A stretch of 64,000 nt of DNA from Treponema porcinum (GTDB lineage Bacteria > Spirochaetota > Spirochaetia > Treponematales > Treponemataceae), in assembly GCF_900167145.1 (NCBI RefSeq), contig NZ_FUWG01000009.1, forward strand, positions 62,001 through 126,000, written 5' to 3'. The notes below the pieces were generated by a model. It did not search any database. It worked only from the letters and a program-made list of their open reading frames with translations, and was not told the origin of the DNA. Each line of letters starts with the position of its first letter. Positions within the stretch are counted from its first letter, which is position 1. This document shows positions 54,897-64,000 of this stretch, one piece after another. The translations under genes were made by a program, and so were the position numbers.

Positions 54897-56132
54897 CTAT
54901 GATTTCAAAATAGAATCAATCAGCGAATCAGTACGCCACCACACAACATCAGCAGTCTCTTTGTTTGCAAGAAGTGCGGAAATAATCCCTTCGTGCGAAA
55001 GAGAAAGCGAATAAAACAGGACGTCCTTGTGCTTAACGGCAAAATTGCGTTTCAGCACGTTCTGCGTTCCCGGCTGTATCATTTCTATGCTGAACCCGGA
55101 CGGAGTCGTAATGATAAAAAAGAACCAGCCGTTTTTAGTTACGCCCATAAAATCATACGGAAGCTTGTAAGTGAGCTTGCTGAAATCTTCAGTGACAGAT
55201 TCTTCGTACGGCGGAATATTCACCGGTTCGCCGTAAACGCCTTTTTCAATGTTCAGAGGATACACAAGAGATTCAACAAAGTCGATTCCTGACTGGACTT
55301 TTGACTCTTCGTCGATATGAGGAAGATAATAGTCGATTTTTATATAAAGACGTTCGGAATAACAGTCTGGAATTACGTTTTCTACCGTAACAAAAAAATC
55401 ATTTATGGAAGCAGATGAATTTACAGATTCCGGAGAAATGCGCGGAACTGTCTTTGTAAGGACAGGCACCTGATAGCGCAAGAATCCGTCCTTTGAAAAC
55501 CAGTAAGTATGCAGTCCTTCTGTCGTAACGCATACAACTACAAGTTCGTCATTTTCCGTTGTGTAAATGCCCTTGATAAACGGAAAAGGCGTTCCTCCAG
55601 GTCCCTGCTGCCCGATATAATCTACGACAGTGCCGTCACTTGAAAAGCAGAGTACAACCTGACTGTACAAAAGATTTTCGTTTTCCGCCTGTTCGTTGCG
55701 TTCTTTAGGAACAGTGCCGACAACATACATATATTTCCGTGAGTCAACGGCAATTTTTCCTGTATAGCTGAACGGATATTCAACAGGATGCCAGATTCCG
55801 GCACTTGATTTTTCAGGAAGTCCCGGATTTTTCGAACTGTATTCGTCGGTGTTGTAATAAAGCGCAAGCAAATCGCCGTAGGAATTAAGCGAAAGGATTT
55901 TCTGCGCTTCGCCGTTTACAACATAGAAGAAACCGTCACGCATTGTAATGGATGTACGGATATTCCCGACGTCTTTCATTTCAAACAGATTAAGCTGTTC
56001 TTCAAAATTGCCGTACTCAATGGAAAAAAGCTTATCTTCCGCAATTGCACGTATTTTTTCAGTTCTGCTGCACGAAACAAGACAAACGAGCATTGCGAAA
56101 CATACTGTAAAAGCAAATAAATTTTTCTTCAT
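54897..56132 (-). CDS. beta-propeller-like lipoprotein of unknown function
   Basis: A 411-residue lipoprotein from ATG 56132 with signal ending LVSC (Cys about 21). Repeated strand pairs with small turns, such as GKIAVDSRKYMYVVGTV, VVLCFSSDGTVVDYIG, TTENDELVVVCVT and LPYDFMGVTKNGWFFFIIT, suggest a six- or seven-bladed propeller. A spirochaete-wide lipoprotein family of this plan (LIC_12708-like) is possible; I am not sure. It follows secA by 8 bases, on the minus strand. Confidence 0.75.
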   Translation of the reverse strand: MKKNLFAFTVCFAMLVCLVSCSRTEKIRAIAEDKLFSIEYGNFEEQLNLFEMKDVGNIRTSITMRDGFFYVVNGEAQKILSLNSYGDLLALYYNTDEYSSKNPGLPEKSSAGIWHPVEYPFSYTGKIAVDSRKYMYVVGTVPKERNEQAENENLLYSQVVLCFSSDGTVVDYIGQQGPGGTPFPFIKGIYTTENDELVVVCVTTEGLHTYWFSKDGFLRYQVPVLTKTVPRISPESVNSSASINDFFVTVENVIPDCYSERLYIKIDYYLPHIDEESKVQSGIDFVESLVYPLNIEKGVYGEPVNIPPYEESVTEDFSKLTYKLPYDFMGVTKNGWFFFIITTPSGFSIEMIQPGTQNVLKRNFAVKHKDVLFYSLSLSHEGIISALLANKETADVVWWRTDSLIDSILKS

Positions 56133-56140
56133 CGCTCTGT

Positions 56141-58954
56141 CTATGCGTTTCTTCCGCAGCACATTTTATATTTCTTTCCGCTTCCGCACGGACACGGATC
56201 ATTACGTCCGATTTTTGGAGAAGTGCGGCGAACCGTTACGGACTGTCCTGTTGTATGACGCTGCATTACTCCGCCAGCTGCCTGACGACGTGCCGCATCA
56301 CCGCTAAGCTGAGCACCTGCGGAACGGCTTACTGACTGAGAAACGCTTGCCGCTTCGGAGTGCTGCGCATTCATTGACGAATGTGAACGCATTGCTGCCT
56401 GACGGCGCTGTTCTGCCGCCTGCGGAGAAAGCTGAATTCGAACTTTAAATACGCGCGACATTACTGTAGAACGGATTGTGTCCATCATTTCGTCGAACAT
56501 ATTAAATCCGTCAATTTTATATTCCGTAAGAGGATTTTTTGAACCGTAGGAACGCAGACTGACGGCTTCGCGCAGGCTTTCAAGCGCTTCAAGCTGGTCA
56601 AGCCATTTTTTGTCAATTATCTGCACATACTGATAGCGTATGAACATATTAAGGTTTTCCTTACCGGCAAGAGTTTCCTTTTCGGTAATATCATTCTGGA
56701 GGGCGGCAAGAAGCGCATCTTCCGTAAGACGCTCCGGCGGAAGCTGAATGCCGAACGTATTGCGGATTTCCTCGTTCAAAGCCGCAGCAGCCGCTTCCTG
56801 ATTTTTTCTGCCGGAATGTGTATATGAATAGAACATTTGTTCAACAGCATCTTTTGCATTATTAAGTACGCGATCAGCAAGATTATCATCTGCAAGAAGC
56901 TGGTCACGCTGGTTATAAATTACAGTACGCTGTTCGTTCAGAACATCATCGTAATCAAGAAGGTGCTTACGGATTTCAAAGTTCCTGTCCTCAACTTTTG
57001 CCTGAGCCTTTGCAATGCCTTTGTTAAGCCAAGGATGGTCAATCGGTTCTCCCGGCTGCATGCCGATACGGCTCATCATGACTTTCATACGTTCGCCGCC
57101 GAACAGACGCATAAGATCGTCGTCCATTGAAATAAAGAATTTACTGCGTCCAGGATCTCCCTGTCTTCCGGAACGACCGCGAAGCTGATTGTCAATGCGG
57201 CGTGATTCGTGACGTTCTGAACCGATGACATACAAACCGCCGCACGCCTTTACTTCTTCGTTATCTTTAAGCCACTGTTCTTTTTCAATTTTATATGCTG
57301 CCTCGTACTGCTCTTCCGTGGCGTTAGTTCCGGCGCGCTTTCGTGCACGGAATTCAGGATTTCCGCCAAGCTTAATGTCAGTACCACGTCCTGCCATATT
57401 CGTTGCAATAGTAACCGCGCCTTTTGCACCGGCTTCTGCAATAATCATAGCCTCGCGCGCGTGATTTTTTGCATTAAGGACTTCGTGGCGAATACCTTTT
57501 TTTGTAAGAAGCGCAGAAAGATGCTCCGATTTTTCAACAGAAACAGTACCTACAAGCACCGGCTGACCTTTTGCATGAGCTTCCTTTATCTCCTTGCAGA
57601 TTGCCTCCCACTTGTCTTCCTCATTAAGGTAAACCTCGTCATTTTCATCAATACGGGCAACCGGACGGTTTGTAGGAATGGCAACAACGTCAAGATTATA
57701 AATCTTGTTGAACTCAACTGCTTCCGTAGCGGCAGTACCGGTCATACCGGAAAGCTTGTTGTACATACGGAAGAAATTCTGGAACGTAATCGTAGCAAGG
57801 GTTCTGTTGCGCTGTGCAATCCTAAGATGTTCCTTTGCTTCAATTGCCTGATGAAGTCCGTCACCGTAACGGCGTCCTTCAAGCACGCGTCCGGTAAATT
57901 CATCTACAATCTGAACCTGTCCGTCACGGACAAGATAATCTACGTCTGCTTTATAAAGTTTGTGGGCGCGCACTGCCTGCGTAAAGTAATGCACGAACTC
58001 AAAATTTTCTTCGTCAACGACAGCCGTTCCAGCAGGAATAAGGTTGTGTTTGTGGAGAATTTCGTCAATCTTATTGATACCGGCATCCGTAAAGGAAACG
58101 CGCTTTGATTTCTCGTCGATTTTGTAATCGCCCTTAATGTTCTTGCGCGCTTCAGGATCCATATCAACTTCATCAGGATAATCTCCTGTTTTCGGATCTT
58201 TTTCTACTTCCGTAAGCTGGTCAACATACTTGTCAACTTCGTGATATTTGTAAGTATCGTCCTCTCCCTGTCCGCTGATAATAAGAGGAGTTCGCGCTTC
58301 ATCAATTAAAATCGAGTCGATTTCGTCAACAACACAGAAGTTAAATCCGCGCTGAACTTTACGCGCCAAATCAATCTGCATATTGTCACGCAGATAGTCA
58401 AAACCAAGTTCGTTGTTCGTTCCGTAAGTAATGTCGCAGTTGTACGCAGCCTTCCGCGCCTCGTTATCCATATTAGAAAGGATGGAACCGACCGTCTGCC
58501 CTAAATACGCATAGACAGGGCGCATCCAGTCAGCATCGCGTTCGGCAAGATAATCATTGACAGTAACAACGTGAACGCCTTTTCCGCTAAGACTGTTAAG
58601 ATAGACGGCAGGAACGCACATAAGCGTCTTACCTTCACCAGTTTTCATTTCCGTAATGCGTCCTGAATGAAGGACAAGAGAACCCATTATCTGAACGTCA
58701 TACGCACGTTCTCCAAGCACGCGGAACGCAGCCTCTCTGGCAAGCGCAAACGCTTCTGGAAGAATGTCATCAAGAGTTTCTCCCTTTGCAAGCCGTTCCT
58801 TAAAAACAGCAGTCTGCTTAGGAAATTCCTCTGCGGCAAGACTTTTTGCCCAGGATTCTTTTTCATTTACTGCCGCAAGCAGCGGACGAAGTTTTTTTAC
58901 ATCACGGTCATTCTGAGAACCGAATATAGCCGTCAAAATCTTATCTATTACCAT
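56141..58954 (-). CDS. secA: preprotein translocase ATPase SecA
   Basis: A 937-residue motor of the Sec pathway. The N-terminus, Walker [11 protein letters not shown] (about 101-110), [17 protein letters not shown], the [16 protein letters not shown] segment, and the [18 protein letters not shown] helicase motif are all in place. The C-terminal region (about 835-915) is Gln/Ala/Ser-rich, then a zinc end [15 protein letters not shown] that binds SecB/ribosomes. It supplies export for the many exported proteins here. A promoter (TTTACT, 17, TATATT at 58992-58964) precedes it. Confidence 0.97.
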   Translation of the reverse strand: MVIDKILTAIFGSQNDRDVKKLRPLLAAVNEKESWAKSLAAEEFPKQTAVFKERLAKGETLDDILPEAFALAREAAFRVLGERAYDVQIMGSLVLHSGRITEMKTGEGKTLMCVPAVYLNSLSGKGVHVVTVNDYLAERDADWMRPVYAYLGQTVGSILSNMDNEARKAAYNCDITYGTNNELGFDYLRDNMQIDLARKVQRGFNFCVVDEIDSILIDEARTPLIISGQGEDDTYKYHEVDKYVDQLTEVEKDPKTGDYPDEVDMDPEARKNIKGDYKIDEKSKRVSFTDAGINKIDEILHKHNLIPAGTAVVDEENFEFVHYFTQAVRAHKLYKADVDYLVRDGQVQIVDEFTGRVLEGRRYGDGLHQAIEAKEHLRIAQRNRTLATITFQNFFRMYNKLSGMTGTAATEAVEFNKIYNLDVVAIPTNRPVARIDENDEVYLNEEDKWEAICKEIKEAHAKGQPVLVGTVSVEKSEHLSALLTKKGIRHEVLNAKNHAREAMIIAEAGAKGAVTIATNMAGRGTDIKLGGNPEFRARKRAGTNATEEQYEAAYKIEKEQWLKDNEEVKACGGLYVIGSERHESRRIDNQLRGRSGRQGDPGRSKFFISMDDDLMRLFGGERMKVMMSRIGMQPGEPIDHPWLNKGIAKAQAKVEDRNFEIRKHLLDYDDVLNEQRTVIYNQRDQLLADDNLADRVLNNAKDAVEQMFYSYTHSGRKNQEAAAAALNEEIRNTFGIQLPPERLTEDALLAALQNDITEKETLAGKENLNMFIRYQYVQIIDKKWLDQLEALESLREAVSLRSYGSKNPLTEYKIDGFNMFDEMMDTIRSTVMSRVFKVRIQLSPQAAEQRRQAAMRSHSSMNAQHSEAASVSQSVSRSAGAQLSGDAARRQAAGGVMQRHTTGQSVTVRRTSPKIGRNDPCPCGSGKKYKMCCGRNA

Positions 58955-58963
58955 AATAAATTA

Positions 58964-58992
58964 AATATAAAGATTTTTTTGCGCATAGTAAA
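58964..58992 (-). promoter_or_regulatory. sigma-70 promoter of secA
   Basis: TTTACT (58992-58987), a 17-base spacer and TATATT (58969-58964) on the minus strand, about 10 bases before the ATG region; a short leader. Confidence 0.5.
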
Positions 58993-59065
58993 GTGAAGTA
59001 CCTGTTTTTGTAAGATTTTAACTCATAGTCCTACTATTATAATTCATAAAAAGAACATACAATGA

Positions 59066-59242
59066 TGCAAAATTTACAATTGGGACACATCCGTAGAAAA
59101 ACAAGACGGCTCAGACACAGACGGATTTTTCTACTGCGTCTATACGCTTGGTGCTTCCTATTATTTTACTGATATGATCGGCGCAAACCTGGAAACAGGA
59201 TTTCCTGCATTCCTTAAAGCAGGCGTTTCCTTTAAATTCTAA
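59066..59242 (+). pseudogene. remnant C-terminus of an outer-membrane beta-barrel protein
   Basis: A 58-codon open stretch after a TGA at 59063 has no good start codon or ribosome site. It reads as alternating hydrophobic strands with a TLGASYYFTDMIGANLE segment and ends in VSFKF, i.e. a terminal Phe as in spirochaetal/Gram-negative barrel proteins. The rest of the gene is absent from the window, so it is probably a decayed fragment. This explains most of the otherwise empty 58955-59263 gap. Confidence 0.6.
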
Positions 59243-59263
59243 AATCCGCCGAAAATTTAAATT

Positions 59264-61048
59264 TTACTGAGTCTGTACAGTTCCACGCCGCGCAAGCGGC
59301 CAGAAACGATAGAGTGCGCTTCCAAGAATATATTTCTTATGAACATACTGCGGTTTCATATTCGAGTAATACGTTACAGAATATGGATCGTCCGGAGTAA
59401 GCGCTGTCAGTTTCTGCGTATAGGAATGACGCATATCAAGGGAATTAAAGCGGTTGTCCCCCATCATAAAATAACAGTCTTCCGGAATGTAAGATGGTTT
59501 TCCGCCTGCTTCATTCGCCGGAAACGCAGGCATATTGCGCTGGTCAAGAATCAATACGTAAAAATGCAGTTTTTCCGCCGTCTGAATAAATCCTGCGATT
59601 TTAGAATCGTTCATAATTTCCACATCTGATTTTCCGGCGGCAAGAAGTTCTGCCGTCCTAAGAAAAAGCCGCCCGGCAGTCAGCTTTATCATAATATTAA
59701 GCTTATAGTTCGCCTCTGCATAATAATCACCGCCGAACACTTCAAGCGCAGAAGTGTCTTTTCCAGAAGAAACAAACGCCCGCCCAATCTGACCGACTGC
59801 CCTCCAGTCCGTCATAAAATGACTGAACCAGTCAGCACCGTCCTGAGAAGAAACCAGATTCCTTGTATTTGAAATATACCCGGCAAACAGGCTGTATTCA
59901 TCAAGCGGAATTTCAACCGGCTCTTTTTCCTTTGCGCCGGCTGCTGCAGCCACAGAACGGAAAGACTGTGCAATTGAAATCGTTTCAAATGCCGCATCAT
60001 AAAGGCTGAAATCCCGGCGCATCTGCTCTACCTCAAGCATAACGTCATACTGATTTTGCGTAAGCGGAATGTACTGAATACCGCGCTTTACAGAATTAGA
60101 AACTTCATTCAAATTCCAGGACGCATATTTTGAATCAAACTCAACAGGCTTGAAAGTATCGCTTTCTTTTGTACGGGAATAAAGCACTCCGTCCTGCATA
60201 ACAAGCTGTTCGCCCGGAACGCCGCAAATTCTCTTTACAAGCGGATCTGCCTTTACTTCGCCGTGTTCGTCAACATTAAGGTTTACGCCGGTAAACGTAA
60301 GCATATACACAATCTGTGATACGACCGAGCGAACCTCAGATTTTCTGTCAAGAATATAATGCGGATTACGGAAAACAATTACATCCCCGCGTTTATATTT
60401 TTTAAGGCACGGAATGCCAACGTCACTCAAAGGAAATTTCGGTCCGCTTGTAATTTTTGACACGACAACCCTGTCTTTTACAAGAAAAGAAGGAACCATA
60501 GATTCTGACGGAATGACATACAGCTGGAAAATAAAAATCTGAATCAGAAGAACCATAAAAACTGCCTGAACAAGTGCGTCCACCCAGTCAAGAACTTCAA
60601 AAACAATACGCTTTGCACCAAAAAGCTTTACAATCAGCGAAGAACCGGATTTCTTGTTTTCTTTTTTCCATTCCGGCATAAGGATAAAAATGCGTTTTTC
60701 GTTAAGAAAATACAGCACAATCCACCGGCCTATCATAACGGCACACCACAAAAGGACTGTAAGAACGTCATACCAGTAGTAAGTTCCGTTTTTCCCTGCC
60801 CTGCGCAGAATGAATGAAATAAGCAATATATATGGAAGATATTGCAGCAATTTGAGGGAAATCATATACGACTCGTACTGCTGTTTCCTGAAAGTCCTGA
60901 AATACAAAGACCAGACGCACAAAGCTGTAACTGCAGCACTTACAAAAAACGAAAGGACTGAAACATCAAAAGCAAAGTGAATGCTGAAAAGCGAAAACAG
61001 AACCGACGCGCCCAGAGTAATATACAACGGAATTTTTATTTTATTCAT
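59264..61048 (-). CDS. lepB: signal peptidase I with a large insertion
   Basis: A 594-residue (from ATG 61048) inner-membrane leader peptidase, much longer than typical (about 200-330). The N-terminal 120 residues hold several membrane helices. Catalytic Ser is in PSESMVPSFLV (about 180-190) and Lys in LVKRICGVPGEQ (about 270). Between residues about 300 and 515 lies a mostly helical insert rich in aromatic and charged residues, then the final box MGDNRFNSLDMRHSY (about 530-545). It may be leaderless: a -10 TATAGT ends six bases before the ATG. Confidence 0.88.
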   Translation of the reverse strand: MNKIKIPLYITLGASVLFSLFSIHFAFDVSVLSFFVSAAVTALCVWSLYFRTFRKQQYESYMISLKLLQYLPYILLISFILRRAGKNGTYYWYDVLTVLLWCAVMIGRWIVLYFLNEKRIFILMPEWKKENKKSGSSLIVKLFGAKRIVFEVLDWVDALVQAVFMVLLIQIFIFQLYVIPSESMVPSFLVKDRVVVSKITSGPKFPLSDVGIPCLKKYKRGDVIVFRNPHYILDRKSEVRSVVSQIVYMLTFTGVNLNVDEHGEVKADPLVKRICGVPGEQLVMQDGVLYSRTKESDTFKPVEFDSKYASWNLNEVSNSVKRGIQYIPLTQNQYDVMLEVEQMRRDFSLYDAAFETISIAQSFRSVAAAAGAKEKEPVEIPLDEYSLFAGYISNTRNLVSSQDGADWFSHFMTDWRAVGQIGRAFVSSGKDTSALEVFGGDYYAEANYKLNIMIKLTAGRLFLRTAELLAAGKSDVEIMNDSKIAGFIQTAEKLHFYVLILDQRNMPAFPANEAGGKPSYIPEDCYFMMGDNRFNSLDMRHSYTQKLTALTPDDPYSVTYYSNMKPQYVHKKYILGSALYRFWPLARRGTVQTQ

Positions 61049-61054
61049 AAAGAT

Positions 61055-61083
61055 ACTATAGCAAATCACCTGCCCTGCCGCAA
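61055..61083 (-). promoter_or_regulatory. lepB promoter placed at the ATG
   Basis: TTGCGG (61083-61078), 17-base spacer and TATAGT (61060-61055) on the minus strand; the expected start coincides with the ATG at 61048. Confidence 0.5.
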
Positions 61084-61119
61084 GCAGGAAGAAAAAACGT
61101 AAAAAATCACAGGAAAAAG

Positions 61120-61749
61120 CTACAGTTCCAGCTGTTCCCGTAATTTCTGCGCAGACTCAAAGCGGAATGAAGTAATTCCAAGGGCAGAAGCTGCGTCGCA
61201 GTTAGACTGCTTGTCGTCTATAAAAACAGCCTGTTCCGGCGGAACGTTTTCTGCAGTCAAAATAAGACGCCAGAATTCTGGATTTGGTTTTGAAACGCCC
61301 ATAAGGCAGGACGCATACGTTTGGTCAAAAAAAGCGTAGTCGCCGCGCTCAATGTGATTCATATAATGGCTGTCCATTGTATTTGTTCCGCAGACAACGC
61401 GGTTTCCGCCGTCCTTAAGTTCCTTAATAAGGCGCACAGTTTCCTCGTTACGCACAGGGTGAAAAAGCCAGTGCCACCAGTCAGTTTTTACGGCGACACC
61501 AGAACGTTCGGAGAAAATGTGCCAGAATTCCTTTGACGTAATGATTCCGTCGCTGCACATCGTAAGAAGGTCGTAGCAGTCCGGATTATATTCAGCTTTT
61601 TCTGCAGGACGACCATAGCTGGCACTGCCCTTTGTACAGCCACAAATGCGCATAAAATCGTCCTCAGAAATCCCAAGAATACCACAGATTCTGCGCTCAA
61701 CCGCAGCTGTAGTCGTAACAACTCCGCCCATATCAAAAATATAAAGCAT
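61120..61749 (-). CDS. HAD-superfamily hydrolase
   Basis: A 209-residue HAD phosphatase. Motif I is IFDMGGVVT (about 4-12), motif II CGTNTMD region near 120-127, motif III KPNPEFW near 155 and motif IV VFIDDKQSNCDAA near 178-190. The first motif has DMG rather than DXDXT, as in the subgroup with DxG. Cap helices lie at 15-100. GGAAGG lies 6 bases before the ATG. Substrate is unknown. Confidence 0.9.
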   Translation of the reverse strand: MLYIFDMGGVVTTTAAVERRICGILGISEDDFMRICGCTKGSASYGRPAEKAEYNPDCYDLLTMCSDGIITSKEFWHIFSERSGVAVKTDWWHWLFHPVRNEETVRLIKELKDGGNRVVCGTNTMDSHYMNHIERGDYAFFDQTYASCLMGVSKPNPEFWRLILTAENVPPEQAVFIDDKQSNCDAASALGITSFRFESAQKLREQLEL

Positions 61750-62216
61750 AAAAATCCTTCCTTTTGTAAAGTTTTTACCCCTCCCCGTGAGTCTTCAGGG
61801 ATTTTGGCTTTGAGGACTTTTTCGCTGAGTGTCTTTGAAAATTCGGTTTTACCCGGCTTTTTTTCAACAAGGAATTTGAAAAAAGTCCTGAGCTTTTATA
61901 CAGGCATTTTATCATACTTAAGGGCATTGCAAAAGACTTTTGTGGTTTTGCATCGTGGTTTTGTGGTTCAGAAAAAGCACTCATTTTAAACTACGAGGAC
62001 ACTTTCTTTCTGGAAAACATTATTTAGCCTGAATTTCGAGTTTTGAACAAATTTACAAAAAAGGCGTAAATCCTTAAAATTTTGTCACCACAACAAAAAA
62101 AAGAAGAATTACGCCTTTTTTCTAAATTCATTTAAAACTCAAAATTTAGACTAATAAAAAAACTTCAACGGAAAAATCCTCGGGGAAAATTCAGGTTTCC
62201 AATTTCTGAATATTTA
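61750..62216. other. long non-coding stretch with one inverted-repeat element
   Basis: No credible gene is seen here; short open frames on both strands lack ribosome sites and family patterns. The left part (61750-62000) is unremarkable. The right part holds the 131-base inverted repeat reported separately, then the promoter of csoR. Confidence 0.6.
62024..62154. mobile_element. MITE-like imperfect inverted repeat
   Basis: Arms of about 46 bases (62024-62069 and 62109-62154) are reverse complements with about seven mismatches; the inner 13 bases AAAAAAGGCGTAA/TTACGCCTTTTTT match perfectly. A 39-base loop separates them. No coding capacity. It could be a miniature element or a long hairpin; clear target duplications are not seen. 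Confidence 0.6.
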
Positions 62217-62266
62217 TTGACATATACCCTTACAGGGTATATGATACAAATACCCAGCAGGGGTAT
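62217..62266 (+). promoter_or_regulatory. copper-responsive promoter with two CsoR-type palindromes
   Basis: TTGACA (62217-62222), a 17-base spacer and TATGAT (62240-62245) form a strong promoter. ATATACCC...GGGTATAT (62222-62229/62235-62242) fills the spacer and -10, and ATACCC...GGGTAT (62250-62255/62261-62266) lies just downstream. Both fit the TACCC/GGGTA CsoR operator pattern, so bound CsoR would block the promoter. Confidence 0.9.
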
Positions 62267-62287
62267 AAGCAAAAAGGAAAGAGAAGA

Positions 62288-62608
62288 ATGACTCATAAAG
62301 TGCCTGAAAAAAAAATATGCGGATGCTGTCAAAAAACAACAGTTCGTACAGAGGAAGAACGAAAAAAACTAATCCACCGCTTGAACCGGATTGAAGGGCA
62401 GATTCGCGGAATTCGGGGAATGGTGGAAAAAGATGCTTATTGTGCGGATATTTTGGTACAATCTGCTGCTGTGAACGCTGCGGTCAATGCTTTTAACAAG
62501 GAACTACTGGCACATCACATCAAAGGTTGCGTTGCCAGAGATATCCGTGAGGGTAAAGACGAAGTAATCGACGAGTTAGTTGCAACGCTGCAAAAACTCA
62601 TGAAATAA
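62288..62608 (+). CDS. csoR: copper-sensing repressor CsoR
   Basis: A 106-residue all-helical DNA-binding protein of the DUF156 family. The copper ligands Cys52, His77 and Cys81 have the exact 25- and 4-residue spacing of known CsoR, and the RIEGQIRGIRGMV motif (34-46) is typical. Cu(I) binding releases the operators upstream. An N-terminal CGCC (11-14) adds extra cysteines. It is followed by copA, with a hairpin between them. Codon use (GTT, AAA, TAT) looks more AT-rich than neighbouring genes, hinting at transfer. Confidence 0.94.
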   Translation: MTHKVPEKKICGCCQKTTVRTEEERKKLIHRLNRIEGQIRGIRGMVEKDAYCADILVQSAAVNAAVNAFNKELLAHHIKGCVARDIREGKDEVIDELVATLQKLMK

Positions 62609-62646
62609 AAGTCAATCGATTGTTGAAACAATCTTCTTGACTTTTT
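62607..62646 (+). terminator. hairpin with T run between csoR and copA
   Basis: AAAAGTCAA pairs with TTGACTTTTT, inside which GATTGTT pairs with AACAATC (62618-62633). A T run follows. It may terminate part of the csoR transcripts, or act as a spacer hairpin before copA. Confidence 0.6.
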
Positions 62647-62663
62647 ATGGGAGGCATTCTTTT

Positions 62664-64000
62664 ATGGAACAATATACAGTAACTGGTATGAGTTGCGCCG
62701 CCTGCTCAGCCCGTGTTGAAAAAGCGGTATCAGGTGTGAAAGGAGTTACTTCCTGTTCCGTGAGTCTTTTGACAAATTCTATGGGCGTGGAAGGAACAGC
62801 ATCCGCTGAGGAAATAATTGCGGCAGTTCGTGATGCAGGATATGACGCTTCTGTGAAAACAGCAAGTAAAAATCAAACTTCGCATTTATCCTCTGAAGAA
62901 GATACGCTAAAGGACAGGGAAACGCCTTTGCTAAAAAAAAGGTTACTTGCTTCTCTATGCTTTTGGATTGTACTTATGTATGTTTCCATGGGACATATGA
63001 TGTGGGGCTGGCCGCTTCCGCCGTTTTTTAATGACAATCATGTAGCAATGGGACTTATGCAGCTATTGTTAACTGTTATTGTTATGGTGATTAATCAGAA
63101 GTTTTTTATCAGCGGATTTAAGAGCTTGTATCATCGTTCTCCAAACATGGATGCTTTGGTTGCATTAGGTTCTACGGCGGCTTTCGTTTACAGTACGATT
63201 GCCCTGTTTGCTATGACAGATGCACAAATCAAAGGCAATTCAGATGAAGTAATTTCATATATGCACGAATTTTACTTTGAATCTGCTGCCACAATTTTGA
63301 CGCTGATAACGCTGGGAAAAATGCTTGAAGCGCGTTCAAAAGGAAAAACCACCGATGCGCTGAAAGGACTGATGAAACTATCTCCAAAAACTGCAACAGT
63401 CTTACGCGATGGTGAAGAAATTACTGTGCCTGTTGAACAAGTGGCAAAAGGTGACATTTTTGTAGTTCGTCCTGGTGAAAATATTCCTGTAGATGGAACT
63501 GTTCTAGACGGAAATTCTGCAGTAGATGAATCTACCCTGACAGGAGAAAGTATTCCAGTTGACAAAGCAGCAGGAAGTACAGTTTCCGCCGGAACGCTGA
63601 ATCAATCAGGATTTTTGCGTTGTGAAGCGACAAGAGTTGGTGAAAACACAACTCTTTCTCAGATTATTCAAATGGTAAGCGATGCGGCCGCAACAAAAGC
63701 ACCGATTGCAAAAGTTGCAGATAAAGTTTCTGGTGTGTTTGTTCCTGCTGTTATTATAATTGCGGTAATAACAGTTATCTCATGGCTTATTGCCGGAAAG
63801 ACAATGGGTTTTGCCTTGGCAAGAGGAATTTCTGTATTGGTGATTAGCTGTCCTTGTGCGCTCGGACTTGCCACACCTGTTGCCATCATGGTCGGAAACG
63901 GAATGGGAGCCAAAAACGGAATTCTTTTTAAAACGGCTGTGTCGCTTGAAAAAACTGGAAGGACACAGATTGTGGCACTTGATAAAACTGGAACGATTAC
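62664..64000 (+). CDS. copA: copper-exporting P-type ATPase, truncated by the window end
   Basis: At least 445 residues, open at 64000. ATG 62664 follows GGGAGG by 9 bases. Residues 1-70 are a heavy-metal-associated domain with GMSCAAC (Cys11, Cys14). An MHMMW-like SMGHMMWGWPLPPF element follows in the first helices (about 107-120). Next come TGES of the actuator domain (about 292-295), the metal-binding SCPCALG (about 395) and, at the very end, DKTGT with the phosphorylated Asp. It exports Cu(I) and is regulated by CsoR. Confidence 0.95.
   Translation, partial: MEQYTVTGMSCAACSARVEKAVSGVKGVTSCSVSLLTNSMGVEGTASAEEIIAAVRDAGYDASVKTASKNQTSHLSSEEDTLKDRETPLLKKRLLASLCFWIVLMYVSMGHMMWGWPLPPFFNDNHVAMGLMQLLLTVIVMVINQKFFISGFKSLYHRSPNMDALVALGSTAAFVYSTIALFAMTDAQIKGNSDEVISYMHEFYFESAATILTLITLGKMLEARSKGKTTDALKGLMKLSPKTATVLRDGEEITVPVEQVAKGDIFVVRPGENIPVDGTVLDGNSAVDESTLTGESIPVDKAAGSTVSAGTLNQSGFLRCEATRVGENTTLSQIIQMVSDAAATKAPIAKVADKVSGVFVPAVIIIAVITVISWLIAGKTMGFALARGISVLVISCPCALGLATPVAIMVGNGMGAKNGILFKTAVSLEKTGRTQIVALDKTGTI

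Noticed and set aside
61775..61989. Overlapping short open frames on both strands before csoR
   Set aside because: No ribosome site, no family pattern; low-complexity Lys/Ser content.
1..64000. CRISPR arrays, rRNA and tRNA genes
   Set aside because: No regular spacer array, rRNA core or T-loop pattern was found on reading both strands.

Overview
The window looks like part of a spirochaete chromosome, most likely a Treponema of the commensal or rumen/oral type. The evidence is tandem FlaA-type periplasmic flagellar sheath proteins, a division cluster that runs through dprA, topA and xerC into a flg/fli operon (an order I recall from treponemes), many relaxed-lipobox lipoproteins, and GC content judged by eye to be in the mid-40s percent. 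All calls come from reading the sequence; no database search was possible.

Positions 1-18.7 kb are almost entirely minus strand. From the divergent point leftwards the order is prfB (programmed +1 frameshift), a PEGA-domain exported protein, ftsY, an exported protein of unknown function, a LolC/LolD/LolE-type lipoprotein export ABC system, mcsA-mcsB-clpC, avtA and an orphan solute-binding protein. After a clear promoter come a phosphoribosyltransferase, a large surface/exported protein and rnhB. Many junctions overlap by 4-8 bases, so this is a set of long co-transcribed units. A TGS-domain nucleoside kinase lies on the plus strand at 18.99-20.65 kb.

Positions 20.8-44.4 kb hold 24 consecutive minus-strand genes: mraZ-rsmH-ftsL-murF-ftsW-ftsQ-ftsA-ftsZ-xerD-TPR lipoprotein-dprA-topA-xerC-hslV-hslU-flgB-flgC-fliE-fliF-(FliG N-domain paralogue)-fliG-fliH-fliI-fliJ. 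The array joins septation, chromosome dimer resolution, DNA topology and uptake, the HslVU protease and the flagellar basal body/export apparatus. It is punctuated by a terminator after hslU followed by a sigma-28-like promoter, and by a terminator between fliE and fliF. The mraZ promoter is followed by four MraZ boxes at exact 10-base spacing.

Positions 44.4-62 kb are more mixed: a plus-strand protein of unknown function, tandem flaA genes, class II fructose-bisphosphate aldolase, small membrane/lipoproteins, a frameshifted Rpn-type nuclease/transposase with palindromic DNA beside it, hisS, coaX, an orphan NeuB-type synthase, a Nudix hydrolase, small envelope proteins, a cluster of three perfect hairpins, a propeller-like lipoprotein, secA, a remnant of an outer-membrane barrel gene, an unusually large lepB that may be leaderless, and a HAD phosphatase.

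Positions 62-64 kb hold a copper-response unit, csoR-copA, behind a promoter with two CsoR-type palindromes. It is preceded by a 131-base imperfect inverted repeat resembling a miniature mobile element. copA runs off the end of the window. No rRNA, tRNA or CRISPR was recognised. I did not find a clear new defence-type system. The most unusual items are the stand-alone FliG N-domain protein, the ftsZ/xerD in-frame amber junction, an McsB with altered catalytic motifs, and several unexplained hairpin clusters.
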